From NCBI GenBank assembly GCA_030830245.1, contig JAURNJ010000153.1, forward strand, positions 1-23,134: DNA of 23,134 nucleotides, written 5' to 3'. Below the pieces are notes generated by a model. The model was not told where the DNA came from and did no database searches. It was given only the letters and a program-made list of their open reading frames with translations. Shown piece after piece: positions 8,875-16,175 of this stretch. The position numbers and the translations under genes were made by a program. Source of the stretch: Novosphingobium sp. GTDB lineage: Bacteria; Pseudomonadota; Alphaproteobacteria; Sphingomonadales; Sphingomonadaceae. Numbering within the stretch: the stretch's first letter is position 1; every line of letters starts with the position of its first letter.

Positions 8875-9282
8875 TCAGACAACTACCGTGTGTCTGGCGA
8901 ACAGCCAGCGACCATCCACTTTGACGAATTCGTCGAGATAGTTGCAGCATCCCGCGTGCTGGGTGCGTCCTTCCTCGTCGAGATTGGTCATCAGCATGTA
9001 GGAGCGCGAGCGGGCGCTTCCGGCGTGGCCTTCGATCGAGATCGTGGTGATGTGATGATACCACGGGCGGCCCGGCTTGGCGGCGAAGTAATCCGCAAAC
9101 TCGCGCATTTCCGCTTCGCCCTTCACGGTGCGATAGCCGATGTCCATCTCCGCGTCGGGAATGAAGCAGGCGAGGAACGCTGCTGGATCGGTGCCGTCCA
9201 TCGCATAGGCATAGCGGGCGAGCAGATCCATGATGGCGAGGCGGTCGTCGGCCGTCAGGGGACCGGAATCGGGGTCGCTCAC
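8875..9282 (-). CDS. SnoaL-like / nuclear transport factor 2 fold protein
   Basis: The 135-residue protein shows the NTF2-like pattern. An opening helix (ADDRLAIMDLLARYAYAMD) is followed by DPAAFLACFIPDAEMDIG, then a conserved WYHHITTISIEG strand pair and a final strand ending in GRWLFARHTVVV. Members of this family are either small enzymes (dehydratases, isomerases, ring-forming enzymes) or binding proteins, and the substrate cannot be predicted. The start is GTG. It overlaps the stop of the upstream regulator gene by GTGA, so the two are translationally coupled and probably act together. No signal peptide is visible, which suggests a cytoplasmic protein. Confidence 0.85.
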   Translation of the reverse strand: MSDPDSGPLTADDRLAIMDLLARYAYAMDGTDPAAFLACFIPDAEMDIGYRTVKGEAEMREFADYFAAKPGRPWYHHITTISIEGHAGSARSRSYMLMTNLDEEGRTQHAGCCNYLDEFVKVDGRWLFARHTVVV

Positions 9283-9941
9283 AAGGCGACCGCTGTGCGC
9301 ATCAGATTATCGGCGGGGACGAGGCAATAGCCGCCGCTCGGCGCGGTCTCTACCAGCCCTTCCAGCCCGGCGGTGTTGAGCTTGCCGCGCAGCCGCGAAA
9401 CATGGACGGCGAGGCTGTTGGTCTCCGGCACGAAGCCCATGCGCCATACGTCCTTGACCAGCGATTCCTGGCTGACCGGGCGACCCGGCGTATCCGCCAG
9501 CCGCCACAGCAGCCCGAACTCGCGCGGGTGCAGGCCAAGCGCGCGCTCGTCGACGAAGGCTTCGCGCGCCAGCAGATCGAGGCTGAGGCGTCCAAGGCGG
9601 CGGTAGCGGGGCAGCGTGTCCTCAAGTTCGGCCAGACGCCGCGCCCGTGCATCGAGTTCGGGCAGCGCGATGTCGGCACCGGTCACTTCGCCAAAACCGA
9701 GCCGCAGCATCCGCGCGCGGTCGACCGCGTCGTCGACGCCGACCAGCAGCATCAGGCGGCGGGCAAGGCGTCCGTGGCGTGCTAGGAACTCCAGCCAAAG
9801 GCGCGGCGTCATTCCGCTGGCAAGGGCAACGCCCATGCATTCGTCGGTCTCGCGAGTGCAGTCCAGCAGGGTCCAGCCGCAATCCCGAAGATCGGGATGC
9901 GGGGGTATCGCGTTCGCGGTGAGCCAGCGAAACTCGCGCAC
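9279..9941 (-). CDS. Winged-helix (OmpR/PhoB-type) transcriptional regulator with degenerate receiver
   Basis: The C-terminal part (about 118-208 of 220) is a PhoB/OmpR winged helix. It has LHPREFGLLWRLADTPGRPVSQESLVKDVWR, then the recognition helix around NSLAVHVSRLRGKL (175-188) and the wing ending VETAPSGGYCLV. The N-terminal 100 residues resemble the second half of a receiver (MLLVGVDDAVDRARMLRLGFGEVTGAD) but show no phospho-acceptor Asp in the usual place and no clear acidic pocket. Phosphorylation control is therefore doubtful. No histidine kinase lies beside it. The likely start is GTG at 9941. The gene overlaps the SnoaL-like gene by 4 bases, the obvious candidate target or partner. 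Confidence 0.85.
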   Translation of the reverse strand: MREFRWLTANAIPPHPDLRDCGWTLLDCTRETDECMGVALASGMTPRLWLEFLARHGRLARRLMLLVGVDDAVDRARMLRLGFGEVTGADIALPELDARARRLAELEDTLPRYRRLGRLSLDLLAREAFVDERALGLHPREFGLLWRLADTPGRPVSQESLVKDVWRMGFVPETNSLAVHVSRLRGKLNTAGLEGLVETAPSGGYCLVPADNLMRTAVAL

Positions 9942-10060
9942 TGAAGCCTGTTCCCCCTTCCCCTGTCACGGCGGATCCCGCGAGCGCGCGACTCGCGCGC
10001 CGGAGATTCACGACTCGTAGCAGGAATTGGAAGGTAACGAGACTCTCGTGCGAACTGCAA

Positions 10061-11260
10061 TCAGGCAGCCGAACTATTTACGCCCATGCTGGACAGGTAG
10101 CGCTTGATATTGCGCGCCGCCTGGCGAAGCCGCTGTTCGTTTTCGACCATGGCGATCCGAACGAAACCTTCGCCTTCCTCGCCATAGCCAACGCCCGGCG
10201 CCACCGCGACTTCGGCCTGGGTGAGCAATTGTTTCGAAAATTCGAGACTGCCCATTTCCCGCAGTGCCGGGGGCAGGGGCGCCCATGCGAACATGCTGGC
10301 GCGGGGGCTGGGGATCTCCCAGCCGGCGCGGCCGAAAGCCTCGACCATCACGTCGCGCCGCTTGCGATAGAGCTCGCGGTTCATCTCGACGATGTCCTGC
10401 GGGCCGTTGAGCGCGGCCACGGCCGCTGCCTGGATCGGGGTGAAAGCTCCATAATCGATGTAACTCTTCACCCGGCTGAGCGCGGCGATCAGCTTGGTGT
10501 TGCCGACCGCAAAGCCCATGCGCCAACCGGCCATCGAATAGGTCTTCGACAGCGAGGTGAATTCCACCGCGACGTCCTTCGCGCCGGGAACCTCGAGAAT
10601 CGAGCGGGTCGGGTTGCCGTCGTAATAGAGCTCGGAATAGGCGAGATCGGACAGGATCCAGATCTTGTTCTCGCGCGCCCAGGCCACCAGCTGCTCGTAG
10701 AATTCGATGCCCACGGTCTCCGCGGTCGGGTTCGAGGGATAGTTGACGATCAGCACGGTCGGGCGCGGCACGGTGAAATGCATCGCCCGCTCGAGCGCTT
10801 CCCAGTAGTGCTCGTCGGGTGTCGTCGGGACCGAACGGATCGAGGCGCCGGCAATGATGAAGCCGAAGGTGTGGATCGGATAGCAGGGGTTTGGCGCAAG
10901 GATCGTGTCGCCCGGCGCGGTGATCGCGGTGGCGAGGCTGGCAAGGCCTTCCTTCGAGCCCAGTGTGACCACGACCTCCTTGTTGGGATCCAGATCGACG
11001 CCGAAGCGGCGTGCGTAATAGTCCGATTGCGCCTTGCGCAGGCCGGGAATGCCCGCCGACTGCGAATAGCCATGGGCATTGGGATCCTGTGCCACCTCGC
11101 ACAACTTGTCGATCACGTGCTGCGGCGGCGGCAGGTCGGGATTGCCCATGCCAAGGTCGATGATGTCCTTGCCCGCCTGGCGTGCTGCGTGCCGCATCGC
11201 GTTCACTTCGGCGATGACATAGGGCGGCAGGCGCTTCATGCGGTAGAATTCGTCTTCCAT
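10061..11260 (-). CDS. alaC: PLP-dependent aminotransferase, AlaC / LL-diaminopimelate aminotransferase-like
   Basis: This 399-residue fold-type I aminotransferase is closest in pattern to AlaC, which makes alanine from pyruvate with glutamate. It opens with EFYRMKRLPPYVIAEVNAMRHAARQAGKDIIDLGMGNPDLP. The PLP site is clear: N177 (NYPSNPT), D205 and Y208 (LSDLAYSE), the Schiff-base K239 (SLSKTYSMAGWR) and R247. The C-terminal carboxylate-binding Arg lies in EGFVRIAMVEN. AGAGG is 3 bases before the ATG. A divergent 135-base gap separates it from phaC. The family also contains LL-diaminopimelate and aspartate aminotransferases, so the substrate is likely but not proven by sequence. Confidence 0.85.
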   Translation of the reverse strand: MEDEFYRMKRLPPYVIAEVNAMRHAARQAGKDIIDLGMGNPDLPPPQHVIDKLCEVAQDPNAHGYSQSAGIPGLRKAQSDYYARRFGVDLDPNKEVVVTLGSKEGLASLATAITAPGDTILAPNPCYPIHTFGFIIAGASIRSVPTTPDEHYWEALERAMHFTVPRPTVLIVNYPSNPTAETVGIEFYEQLVAWARENKIWILSDLAYSELYYDGNPTRSILEVPGAKDVAVEFTSLSKTYSMAGWRMGFAVGNTKLIAALSRVKSYIDYGAFTPIQAAAVAALNGPQDIVEMNRELYRKRRDVMVEAFGRAGWEIPSPRASMFAWAPLPPALREMGSLEFSKQLLTQAEVAVAPGVGYGEEGEGFVRIAMVENEQRLRQAARNIKRYLSSMGVNSSAA

Positions 11261-11395
11261 GACCTCTCGGCAATCTTTGTTCGGGTTGAATGAACGGCAC
11301 CCTTGCCGCCCCGGCCCATGTAGGCGATAAACCGCTCATGGCAAACGGTCGATGCACGCCATCGACAGACGGGCTTTGCGGAGTCGACGAATTTC

Positions 11396-13276
11396 ATGTC
11401 AGACAAACCGGGGACGGACCCCAGCCAACTGATCGGCGACCTCGTCAGGACACAATCCGAATTGGTCCAGTCGTTGTTCGGGCAGCTTTCCACCGGTCCC
11501 GTGGCGGGTGGCGAGGAACCCGCGTTCCATTGGGCGGCCATTGCCCGAAAGGTGCAGGACATGTGGCTCGATTTCCAGGTCGCCCAGGCCGGGAAGGCCC
11601 CGCCCGTGCCGCATTATTCCGATCCCGCGAACTGGATCGCGACGGCGCAAGAGGTGCTCGGCTCACTGCCGCTGTCCGATCCGGACCGTCAGAAGCAATT
11701 ATGGTCTGACGGGCTCGATCTGTTCCAGACCGTGCTTGGCCAGTACGGCATCGGCCCCAGGGCGGACGAGGCCAAAGCGGCGGGCGATCAAGGCCCTGCC
11801 ATGCCGCGCAGCGACCGCCGCTTTGCCGATCCGCTGTGGCGCAAGAACCCCTTCTTCGCCCTGCTGCACCAGACCTATCTGATGCTTTCGGACGAGTTGC
11901 AGTCAATGGCGGAGAACGCCGAGGGGCTTGAACCCGAGCGGCTCGCCCGGCTGCGGTTCGCGACGCGCGCCCTGACCGATGCGCTCAGCCCCGCAAATTT
12001 CACCCTGACCAATCCCGTGGCGCTTGCCCGCGCGGCCGAGACCGGCGGGCAGAGCGTGGTCGATGGGATGGACCACCTGCTCAAGGATCTCGCGCGCGGG
12101 CAATTGACCCATACCGCGCCCGATGCCTTCGAGATCGGCGTGAATATCGCCAACACGCCGGGCAAGGTGGTTTACGAAACGCCGCTGTTCCAACTGATCC
12201 AGTACACGCCGACGACGAAGAAGGTGCTCGAGACGCCGCTGGTCGTGTTCCCGCCGTGGATCAATCGCTTCTACATCCTCGATCTCAACGCCCGGAAGAG
12301 CTTTGTTCGCTGGGCCGTGGCCCAGGGCATCAGTGTGTTCATGGTCTCGTGGAAGTCTGCCGACGCCACGATGGCGGACATCACATGGGACGATTACATC
12401 GAAGCCCAGATCGAGGCGATCGGGCGGGTTTGCAGACGGCTCAAGGTGCCCAGCGTGCATGCGATCGGTTACTGCGTGGCGGGAACCACGTTGGCCGCAA
12501 CGCTGGCGGTGATGGCGCGCAAGGGCATCGCCAACAAGGTTGCGAGCGCCACCTTCTTCACCGCGCAGGTGGACTTCGAGGAAGCGGGCGATCTGCTTCA
12601 TTTCATCGATGACAGCCAGATCGAGATGCTGCGCGCTCTGGCGACCGACGGCTATGTCGACGGGCGCTATCTCGCGGCGACCTTCAACCTGTTGCGCGGC
12701 AACGAGTTGTTGTGGAACTATGTCGAGAATCACTATCTGAAGGGCGAGGACTACCCGGCCTTCGACCTGCTCCACTGGAACGGGGACTATACCAACCTGC
12801 CAGCGAAGTGGCACCGCGATTACCTGCGCGATCTTTACCGCGACAACCGGCTGATCGTGCCGGATTCGCTTCAGGCTTGCGGTGTGCCCATCGATCTCAG
12901 GCAGATAAGGACGCCTTGCTACATCCAGGCGGGCAAGGAAGATCACATCGCGCCCGCGCGCAGCGTGTGGAAACTGACCCGGCACCTGTCCGGGCCTTGG
13001 ACCTTCCTGCTCGCCGGGTCCGGCCATATCGCGGGAGTGGTGAATCCGCCCGACGCGAACAAGTATCAATACTGGACCAACGATGGTCCTGCCGATTCGC
13101 TCGAAGCATTCGTCGCTGGCGCGAGCGAACATCCGGGCAGCTGGTGGCCGCACTGGCTTGAATGGCTGACGGCGCAGGATGCGCGCAAGGTGCCTGCCAC
13201 CGGCAAGCGCGATCCGGGCGGGAAGGGCGACAAGGTGCTGGAGGATGCGCCGGGCCGTTACGTCATGACGCGCTAG
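11396..13276 (+). CDS. phaC: Class I poly(R)-hydroxyalkanoic acid synthase
   Basis: PhaC polymerises (R)-3-hydroxyacyl-CoA into polyhydroxyalkanoate on the granule surface. The 626-residue protein has the N-terminal PhaC_N region (about 100-270, with LTNPVAL and PLVVFPPWINRFYILDL) and an alpha/beta-hydrolase core. The lipase-like box is GYCVAG with nucleophile C360. The other catalytic residues are D516 (GKEDHIAP) and H544 (GSGHIAG). The length and the absence of a PhaE or PhaR partner fit class I. The ribosome site is weak (GGAG 12 bases away). A phasin gene follows 145 bases later with its own promoter. phaA and phaB are not in the window. Confidence 0.95.
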   Translation: MSDKPGTDPSQLIGDLVRTQSELVQSLFGQLSTGPVAGGEEPAFHWAAIARKVQDMWLDFQVAQAGKAPPVPHYSDPANWIATAQEVLGSLPLSDPDRQKQLWSDGLDLFQTVLGQYGIGPRADEAKAAGDQGPAMPRSDRRFADPLWRKNPFFALLHQTYLMLSDELQSMAENAEGLEPERLARLRFATRALTDALSPANFTLTNPVALARAAETGGQSVVDGMDHLLKDLARGQLTHTAPDAFEIGVNIANTPGKVVYETPLFQLIQYTPTTKKVLETPLVVFPPWINRFYILDLNARKSFVRWAVAQGISVFMVSWKSADATMADITWDDYIEAQIEAIGRVCRRLKVPSVHAIGYCVAGTTLAATLAVMARKGIANKVASATFFTAQVDFEEAGDLLHFIDDSQIEMLRALATDGYVDGRYLAATFNLLRGNELLWNYVENHYLKGEDYPAFDLLHWNGDYTNLPAKWHRDYLRDLYRDNRLIVPDSLQACGVPIDLRQIRTPCYIQAGKEDHIAPARSVWKLTRHLSGPWTFLLAGSGHIAGVVNPPDANKYQYWTNDGPADSLEAFVAGASEHPGSWWPHWLEWLTAQDARKVPATGKRDPGGKGDKVLEDAPGRYVMTR

Positions 13277-13323
13277 AGGGTCGCATTAGAGCGCGAGGTC
13301 CTTGCGACGGGCTGCAGCAATTT

Positions 13324-13386
13324 ATGTTGCAGTGCACAAAAATTGATTGACATCGTCGACGCGATGCTTATTGTGCAGTGCAACAT
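13324..13386 (+). promoter_or_regulatory. Phasin promoter flanked by paired TGCAGTGCA operators
   Basis: Two 16-base sites face each other. ATGTTGCAGTGCACAA lies at 13324-13339 and TTGTGCAGTGCAACAT at 13371-13386. They are reverse complements except at the central base, and each holds the symmetrical core TGCA-G-TGCA. Between them is a sigma-70-like promoter: TTGACA (13347-13352), 16 bases, TATTGT (13369-13374). One operator lies just upstream of the -35 and the other overlaps the -10 and start point. TGC-rich dyads of this kind upstream of phasin genes are targets of the PHA-responsive repressor PhaR in other alphaproteobacteria. That PhaR binds here is inference, and no phaR is in the window. 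Confidence 0.7.
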
Positions 13387-13421
13387 GATTGGCGATCAAT
13401 GCGCCCGACGAGGATATGTCG

Positions 13422-14264
13422 ATGAGCGATGGTGATACAGCGAAGTCGGAGGCATCTGCCGAAAAGGCCTATGCCAAGGCTACGGAAGCGTTGCCTCCTG
13501 CGCTTGAGATTCCTTCGGTGAAGACCGAGCCAGAACCGGTTTCGGAAGCAGCAATTTCGCCGGCACCGGTCAGCGTTTCAAAGCCTGTCGCGAAGAGCAA
13601 GCCGGCTCCCGTCGCCAAGGCGAAGCCGGTGGCCAAGGCAAAACCGGTTGCGAAAGCAGTCGCTAAACCGGCACCGAAGGCAAAGAGCGTCGCCAAGCCA
13701 AAGCCGCGGGCGACTGTCGCCAGGACGAAGCAAAAGGCGACCAGGAAAGTTTTCGCTGCTGCTGCAGCGCCAAAAAATCCGACCACACCCATCAATGCCG
13801 CATTTGCGAAAACCAAGGAACAGACAATGACCATCAAGGACAAACTGACTGGCGGGATCGAAACCGTGATCGCCGATGCGCAGGCCAAGGCCAAGGAAGC
13901 CTTCCAGAAGAGCTCGTCGGCGTTTGGCGATTATGCCGAATTCACCAAGGGCAATGTCGAAGCTGTCGTCGAATCGGGCAAGATCCTCGTCGAAGGCCTC
14001 CAGGACATGGGCACCAACCTTGTCGCCGAAGGCCGTTCGGCTTTCGAGACGGCCACTGCCGACATGAAGGAAATGGCCGCTGCCAAGTCGCCGACCGACC
14101 TGTTCCAGCTGCAGAGCGAATTGCTGCGCAAGAGCTTCGACACTGCGGTGGCCTATGGCTCGAAGAACACCGAAGCGATGCTGAAGCTCGCCAGCGAATC
14201 GTTTGCGCCGATTTCCAGCCGCGTCAGCCTCGCGGTGGAGAAGGTTCGCGCAGCCGCGATCTGA
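13422..14264 (+). CDS. Phasin with Lys/Ala/Pro-rich N-terminal extension; probable internal start
   Basis: The long product has 280 residues. Residues 1-50 are acidic and Pro/Ala-rich. Residues 51-110 are a basic low-complexity stretch of KPVAK/KAKPVAK units like the nucleic-acid-binding tails of PhaF, AlgP and histone H1. Residues 136-280 form a phasin domain (MTIKDKLTGGIETVIADAQ through SSRVSLAVEKVRAAAI), helical and amphipathic, for coating PHA granules. GAGGA at 13410-13414 is 7 bases before the ATG at 13422, so this start was chosen. An ATG at 13416 is too close to that site, and TTG at 13389 lies too near the promoter. A second ATG at 13827 has AAGGA 7 bases upstream and would yield a 145-residue phasin of ordinary length. 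The gene is followed by a strong terminator, so it is monocistronic. Confidence 0.85.
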   Translation: MSDGDTAKSEASAEKAYAKATEALPPALEIPSVKTEPEPVSEAAISPAPVSVSKPVAKSKPAPVAKAKPVAKAKPVAKAVAKPAPKAKSVAKPKPRATVARTKQKATRKVFAAAAAPKNPTTPINAAFAKTKEQTMTIKDKLTGGIETVIADAQAKAKEAFQKSSSAFGDYAEFTKGNVEAVVESGKILVEGLQDMGTNLVAEGRSAFETATADMKEMAAAKSPTDLFQLQSELLRKSFDTAVAYGSKNTEAMLKLASESFAPISSRVSLAVEKVRAAAI

Positions 14265-14292
14265 TTTTCCCGGATCGAAAAGTCCGTAACGG

Positions 14293-14330
14293 GGCCGGGT
14301 GGCTTGTCGCCATCCGGCCTTTCGTTTTTT
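14293..14330 (+). terminator. Rho-independent terminator of the phasin gene
   Basis: GGCCGGGTGGC (14293-14303) pairs with GCCATCCGGCC (14309-14319) over 11 positions, one of them a G-U wobble, with loop TTGTC. It is followed by TTTCGTTTTTT (14320-14330). It lies 29 bases after the phasin stop and is the clearest intrinsic terminator in the window. Confidence 0.93.
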
Positions 14331-14359
14331 GGTAATGCCTGATGTGCAAAGCCCGGGTC

Positions 14360-14389
14360 TTGTGAAGCGACCCCGGCTTGCGGTATTCT
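14360..14389 (+). promoter_or_regulatory. Candidate clpS promoter
   Basis: TTGTGA (14360-14365) and TATTCT (14384-14389) with an 18-base spacer resemble a sigma-70 promoter. A start point 7 bases after the -10 falls on the ATG at 14396, which would make the clpS message leaderless. This agrees with the lack of a ribosome site there. Confidence 0.4.
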
Positions 14390-14395
14390 CATGTC

Positions 14396-14812
14396 ATGAG
14401 TTCCGATTTTTCACTCGATCCTGTTTTCCGCATGGTCGACATGCCGCTGACCCTGCCTGCCCGGTCCGGGGACGATGACGGCGCTGGCTCCGGTCCGCCC
14501 GATGACGGCGAGGGCGAGGGCCAGGTTGGCGTCGCCACCAAGACTCGCACCAAGCCCAAGAAGCCGAGCCAGTTCAAGGTGCTCATGCTCAACGACGATT
14601 ATACGCCGATGGAATTCGTCGTCATGGTGCTGAAGCGCTTCTTCGCCATGGACCTTGAACAGGCCACGCGCGTGATGCTTCACGTTCACCAGAAAGGCGT
14701 CGGTGTCTGCGGCATCTTCCCATACGAAATTGCCGAGACCAAGGTGAACCAGGTGATGGACTTCGCTCGCCAGAACCAGCACCCGCTGCAATGCACGCTG
14801 GAAAAGGCCTGA
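14396..14812 (+). CDS. clpS: ATP-dependent Clp protease adaptor ClpS
   Basis: ClpS delivers N-degron substrates to ClpAP by binding destabilising N-terminal residues. The 138-residue product has the core domain at about 57-137. Its N-end pocket residues can be read: N66, D67 and D68 ([12 protein letters not shown]) and H97 (MLHVHQKG), matching E. coli N34, D35, D36 and H66. The N-terminal extension is about 30 residues longer than in E. coli and is acidic and Gly/Pro-rich followed by a basic [11 protein letters not shown] link. No ribosome site precedes the ATG at 14396, and the alternative in-frame ATG at 14432 has none either. clpA is not adjacent downstream, where a MAPEG gene lies instead. 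Confidence 0.92.
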   Translation: MSSDFSLDPVFRMVDMPLTLPARSGDDDGAGSGPPDDGEGEGQVGVATKTRTKPKKPSQFKVLMLNDDYTPMEFVVMVLKRFFAMDLEQATRVMLHVHQKGVGVCGIFPYEIAETKVNQVMDFARQNQHPLQCTLEKA

Positions 14813-14851
14813 GTCTCTGATAAGCCACCCCTCACTACGGGGGAGAAGCAG

Positions 14852-15247
14852 ATGCACACCGAAATCCTGATCCTGGCATGGGGCGCAGTGCTGCTTCTCG
14901 TCCACATCTTTGCCGCCGGTCACTACAAGACTATGCAATACGGAACCCAGTGGAACGTCGGTGCGCGAGATGAAGCGCTGCCGCCGCTCGAGCCGATTGC
15001 CGGGCGGCTGGTGCGCGCACAGGCCAACTATGCCGAGACCTTTCCCATCGCGATTATCGCCCTGCTCGGTGTTGTCCTTGCAGGCAGGACAAGCGACATG
15101 ACGGCGCTTGGCGGCTGGATCTGGCTCGGCGCCCGCGCGCTCTATCTTCCGGTCTACTGGGCGGGGATCAAGGGGCTGCGCACCGCGATCTTCATGGTCA
15201 GCCTGGTCGGGCTTGTCATGGTTCTGTGGCCGTTGCTCGTCCCGTGA
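14852..15247 (+). CDS. MAPEG family membrane protein
   Basis: The 131-residue integral membrane protein has about four hydrophobic segments: ILILAWGAVLLLVHIFAAG near the N-terminus, FPIAIIALLGVVLAG, ALGGWIWLGARALYLPVYWAG, and TAIFMVSLVGLVMVLWPLLV. The conserved RAQANYAETFP (55-65) is the glutathione-related MAPEG signature region, and ARALYLPVYWAGI is typical of bacterial members. The MAPEG superfamily covers membrane-bound glutathione transferases and eicosanoid enzymes, and the bacterial substrate is unknown. A GGGGGAG ribosome site precedes the ATG. It is convergent with the broken VIT gene. Confidence 0.88.
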   Translation: MHTEILILAWGAVLLLVHIFAAGHYKTMQYGTQWNVGARDEALPPLEPIAGRLVRAQANYAETFPIAIIALLGVVLAGRTSDMTALGGWIWLGARALYLPVYWAGIKGLRTAIFMVSLVGLVMVLWPLLVP

Positions 15248-15322
15248 GCCTGTCCTTCCTCGTCCTTGCATTCTGGCTATATCGGCGCCGTGCCGCCGCC
15301 TTCAGCTGATCAGGACAGGCTC
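15246..15322. repeat. 11-bp inverted repeat bridging two convergent gene ends
   Basis: GAGCCTGTCCT (15246-15256) and AGGACAGGCTC (15312-15322) are exact reverse complements separated by 55 bases. They touch the stop codons of the MAPEG gene and of the minus-strand VIT gene. A further palindrome CGGCGCCG (15283-15290) lies inside. With no U-tract it is not a standard terminator, but it would fold in transcripts of either strand. Confidence 0.5.
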
Positions 15323-16029
15323 TAGGCCACGCTGGTACCGAACAGGCTGCCGATCGCATAGGTGGCCGCCATTGCCAGCACGCCCCAGAATGCGACGCGC
15401 ATGATGCCCCTGACGGCAGGTGCACCGCCCGCCCGCGCACCTATCCCGCCCAGCAGCATCAGGAACAGCAGGGCGAAGACGGAGACGCCTACCGCCAGGC
15501 GGTCGAGCGGCAGCACTGTCGCGGCAAGCAAGGGCATGGCTGCGCCCACGGCAAAAGTCCCCGCGGAGGTCAGTGCCGCCTGGATCGGACGGGCGCGGGT
15601 CACTTCGGCGAGGCCGAGCTCGTCACGCGCATGGGCGCCAAGGGCTTAGCTCGCAGTCAGCGCTTCCGCCACTTGCCGGGCGAGAGGCTGGTCGAGCCCG
15701 CGCTCGACATAGACCTTGGTGAGCTCTTCGAGTTCGAATTCAGGCAGTTCGGCAAGCTCTGCGGCTTCCCTTTCGAGATCGGCCTTTTCGGTATCAGCCT
15801 GGCTGGAGACCGAGACATATTCACCGGCTGCCATCGACATTGCCCCGGCGACCAGCCCGGCCACTCCGGCAACCAGGATCGGCTGCTTGGTAATGGCAGC
15901 TGCGGCGACGCCAACGATCAGGCTCGCAGTCGAAACGATGCCGTCATTCGCGCCAAGGACTGCCGCTCGCAACCAGCCGATCCGTGCGACGGTATGCCGC
16001 TCGATAGCATTTGATGGTTCTGCCTGCAT
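15322..16029 (-). pseudogene. VIT/CCC1 family transporter gene interrupted by one in-frame stop
   Basis: Read through, the gene codes for about 235 residues, the normal size of bacterial VIT1/CCC1 (nodulin-21-like) membrane proteins, proposed iron or manganese transporters. The first 127 residues contain GWLRAAVLGANDGIVSTASLIVGVAAA, the hallmark first segment, and MSMAAGEYVSVSSQADTEKADLEREA, the metal-binding loop. A TAA at 15648-15646 follows ALTAS. The same frame then continues with ALGAHARDELGLAEVTRARPIQAALTSAGTF and three membrane segments to the stop at 15322. Reading frame and family text continue exactly on both sides, so a single nonsense change or a sequencing error is the only defect. 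A GTG at 15603 could restart the second half. The ATG at 16029 has GGGAG 9 bases upstream. Confidence 0.85.
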
Positions 16030-16175
16030 CTTCTGGCGCTCCCCTGTCGCGTTCGCTGTCCCGATGACGGTCGACTACCAAACTCTCAGGGACCAGTCAG
16101 CTTCGTTTATCGCTTTCGCCCTCGGCTCGCGGCGTTTATGGACGCAGCAATGCCCATCAAGATCGCCCCTGCGCA

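Noticed and set aside
8812..9330. 172-codon plus-strand ORF with GGCGGAG before its ATG
   Set aside because: Most of it lies antisense to the SnoaL-like gene, and the product has no recognisable pattern despite the ribosome-site-like sequence.
9979..9997. CGCGAG...CTCGCG inverted repeat upstream of the winged-helix regulator
   Set aside because: Only 6 bp inside a CG-alternating stretch, so it could arise by chance; no promoter elements align with it convincingly.
11903..13153. 416-codon minus-strand ORF opposite phaC
   Set aside because: Antisense shadow; phaC carries the full catalytic triad.
13567..13751. KP/KAKPVAK repeat stretch as a DNA-level tandem repeat
   Set aside because: The periodicity is short and irregular at base level; it is better explained as low-complexity protein sequence.
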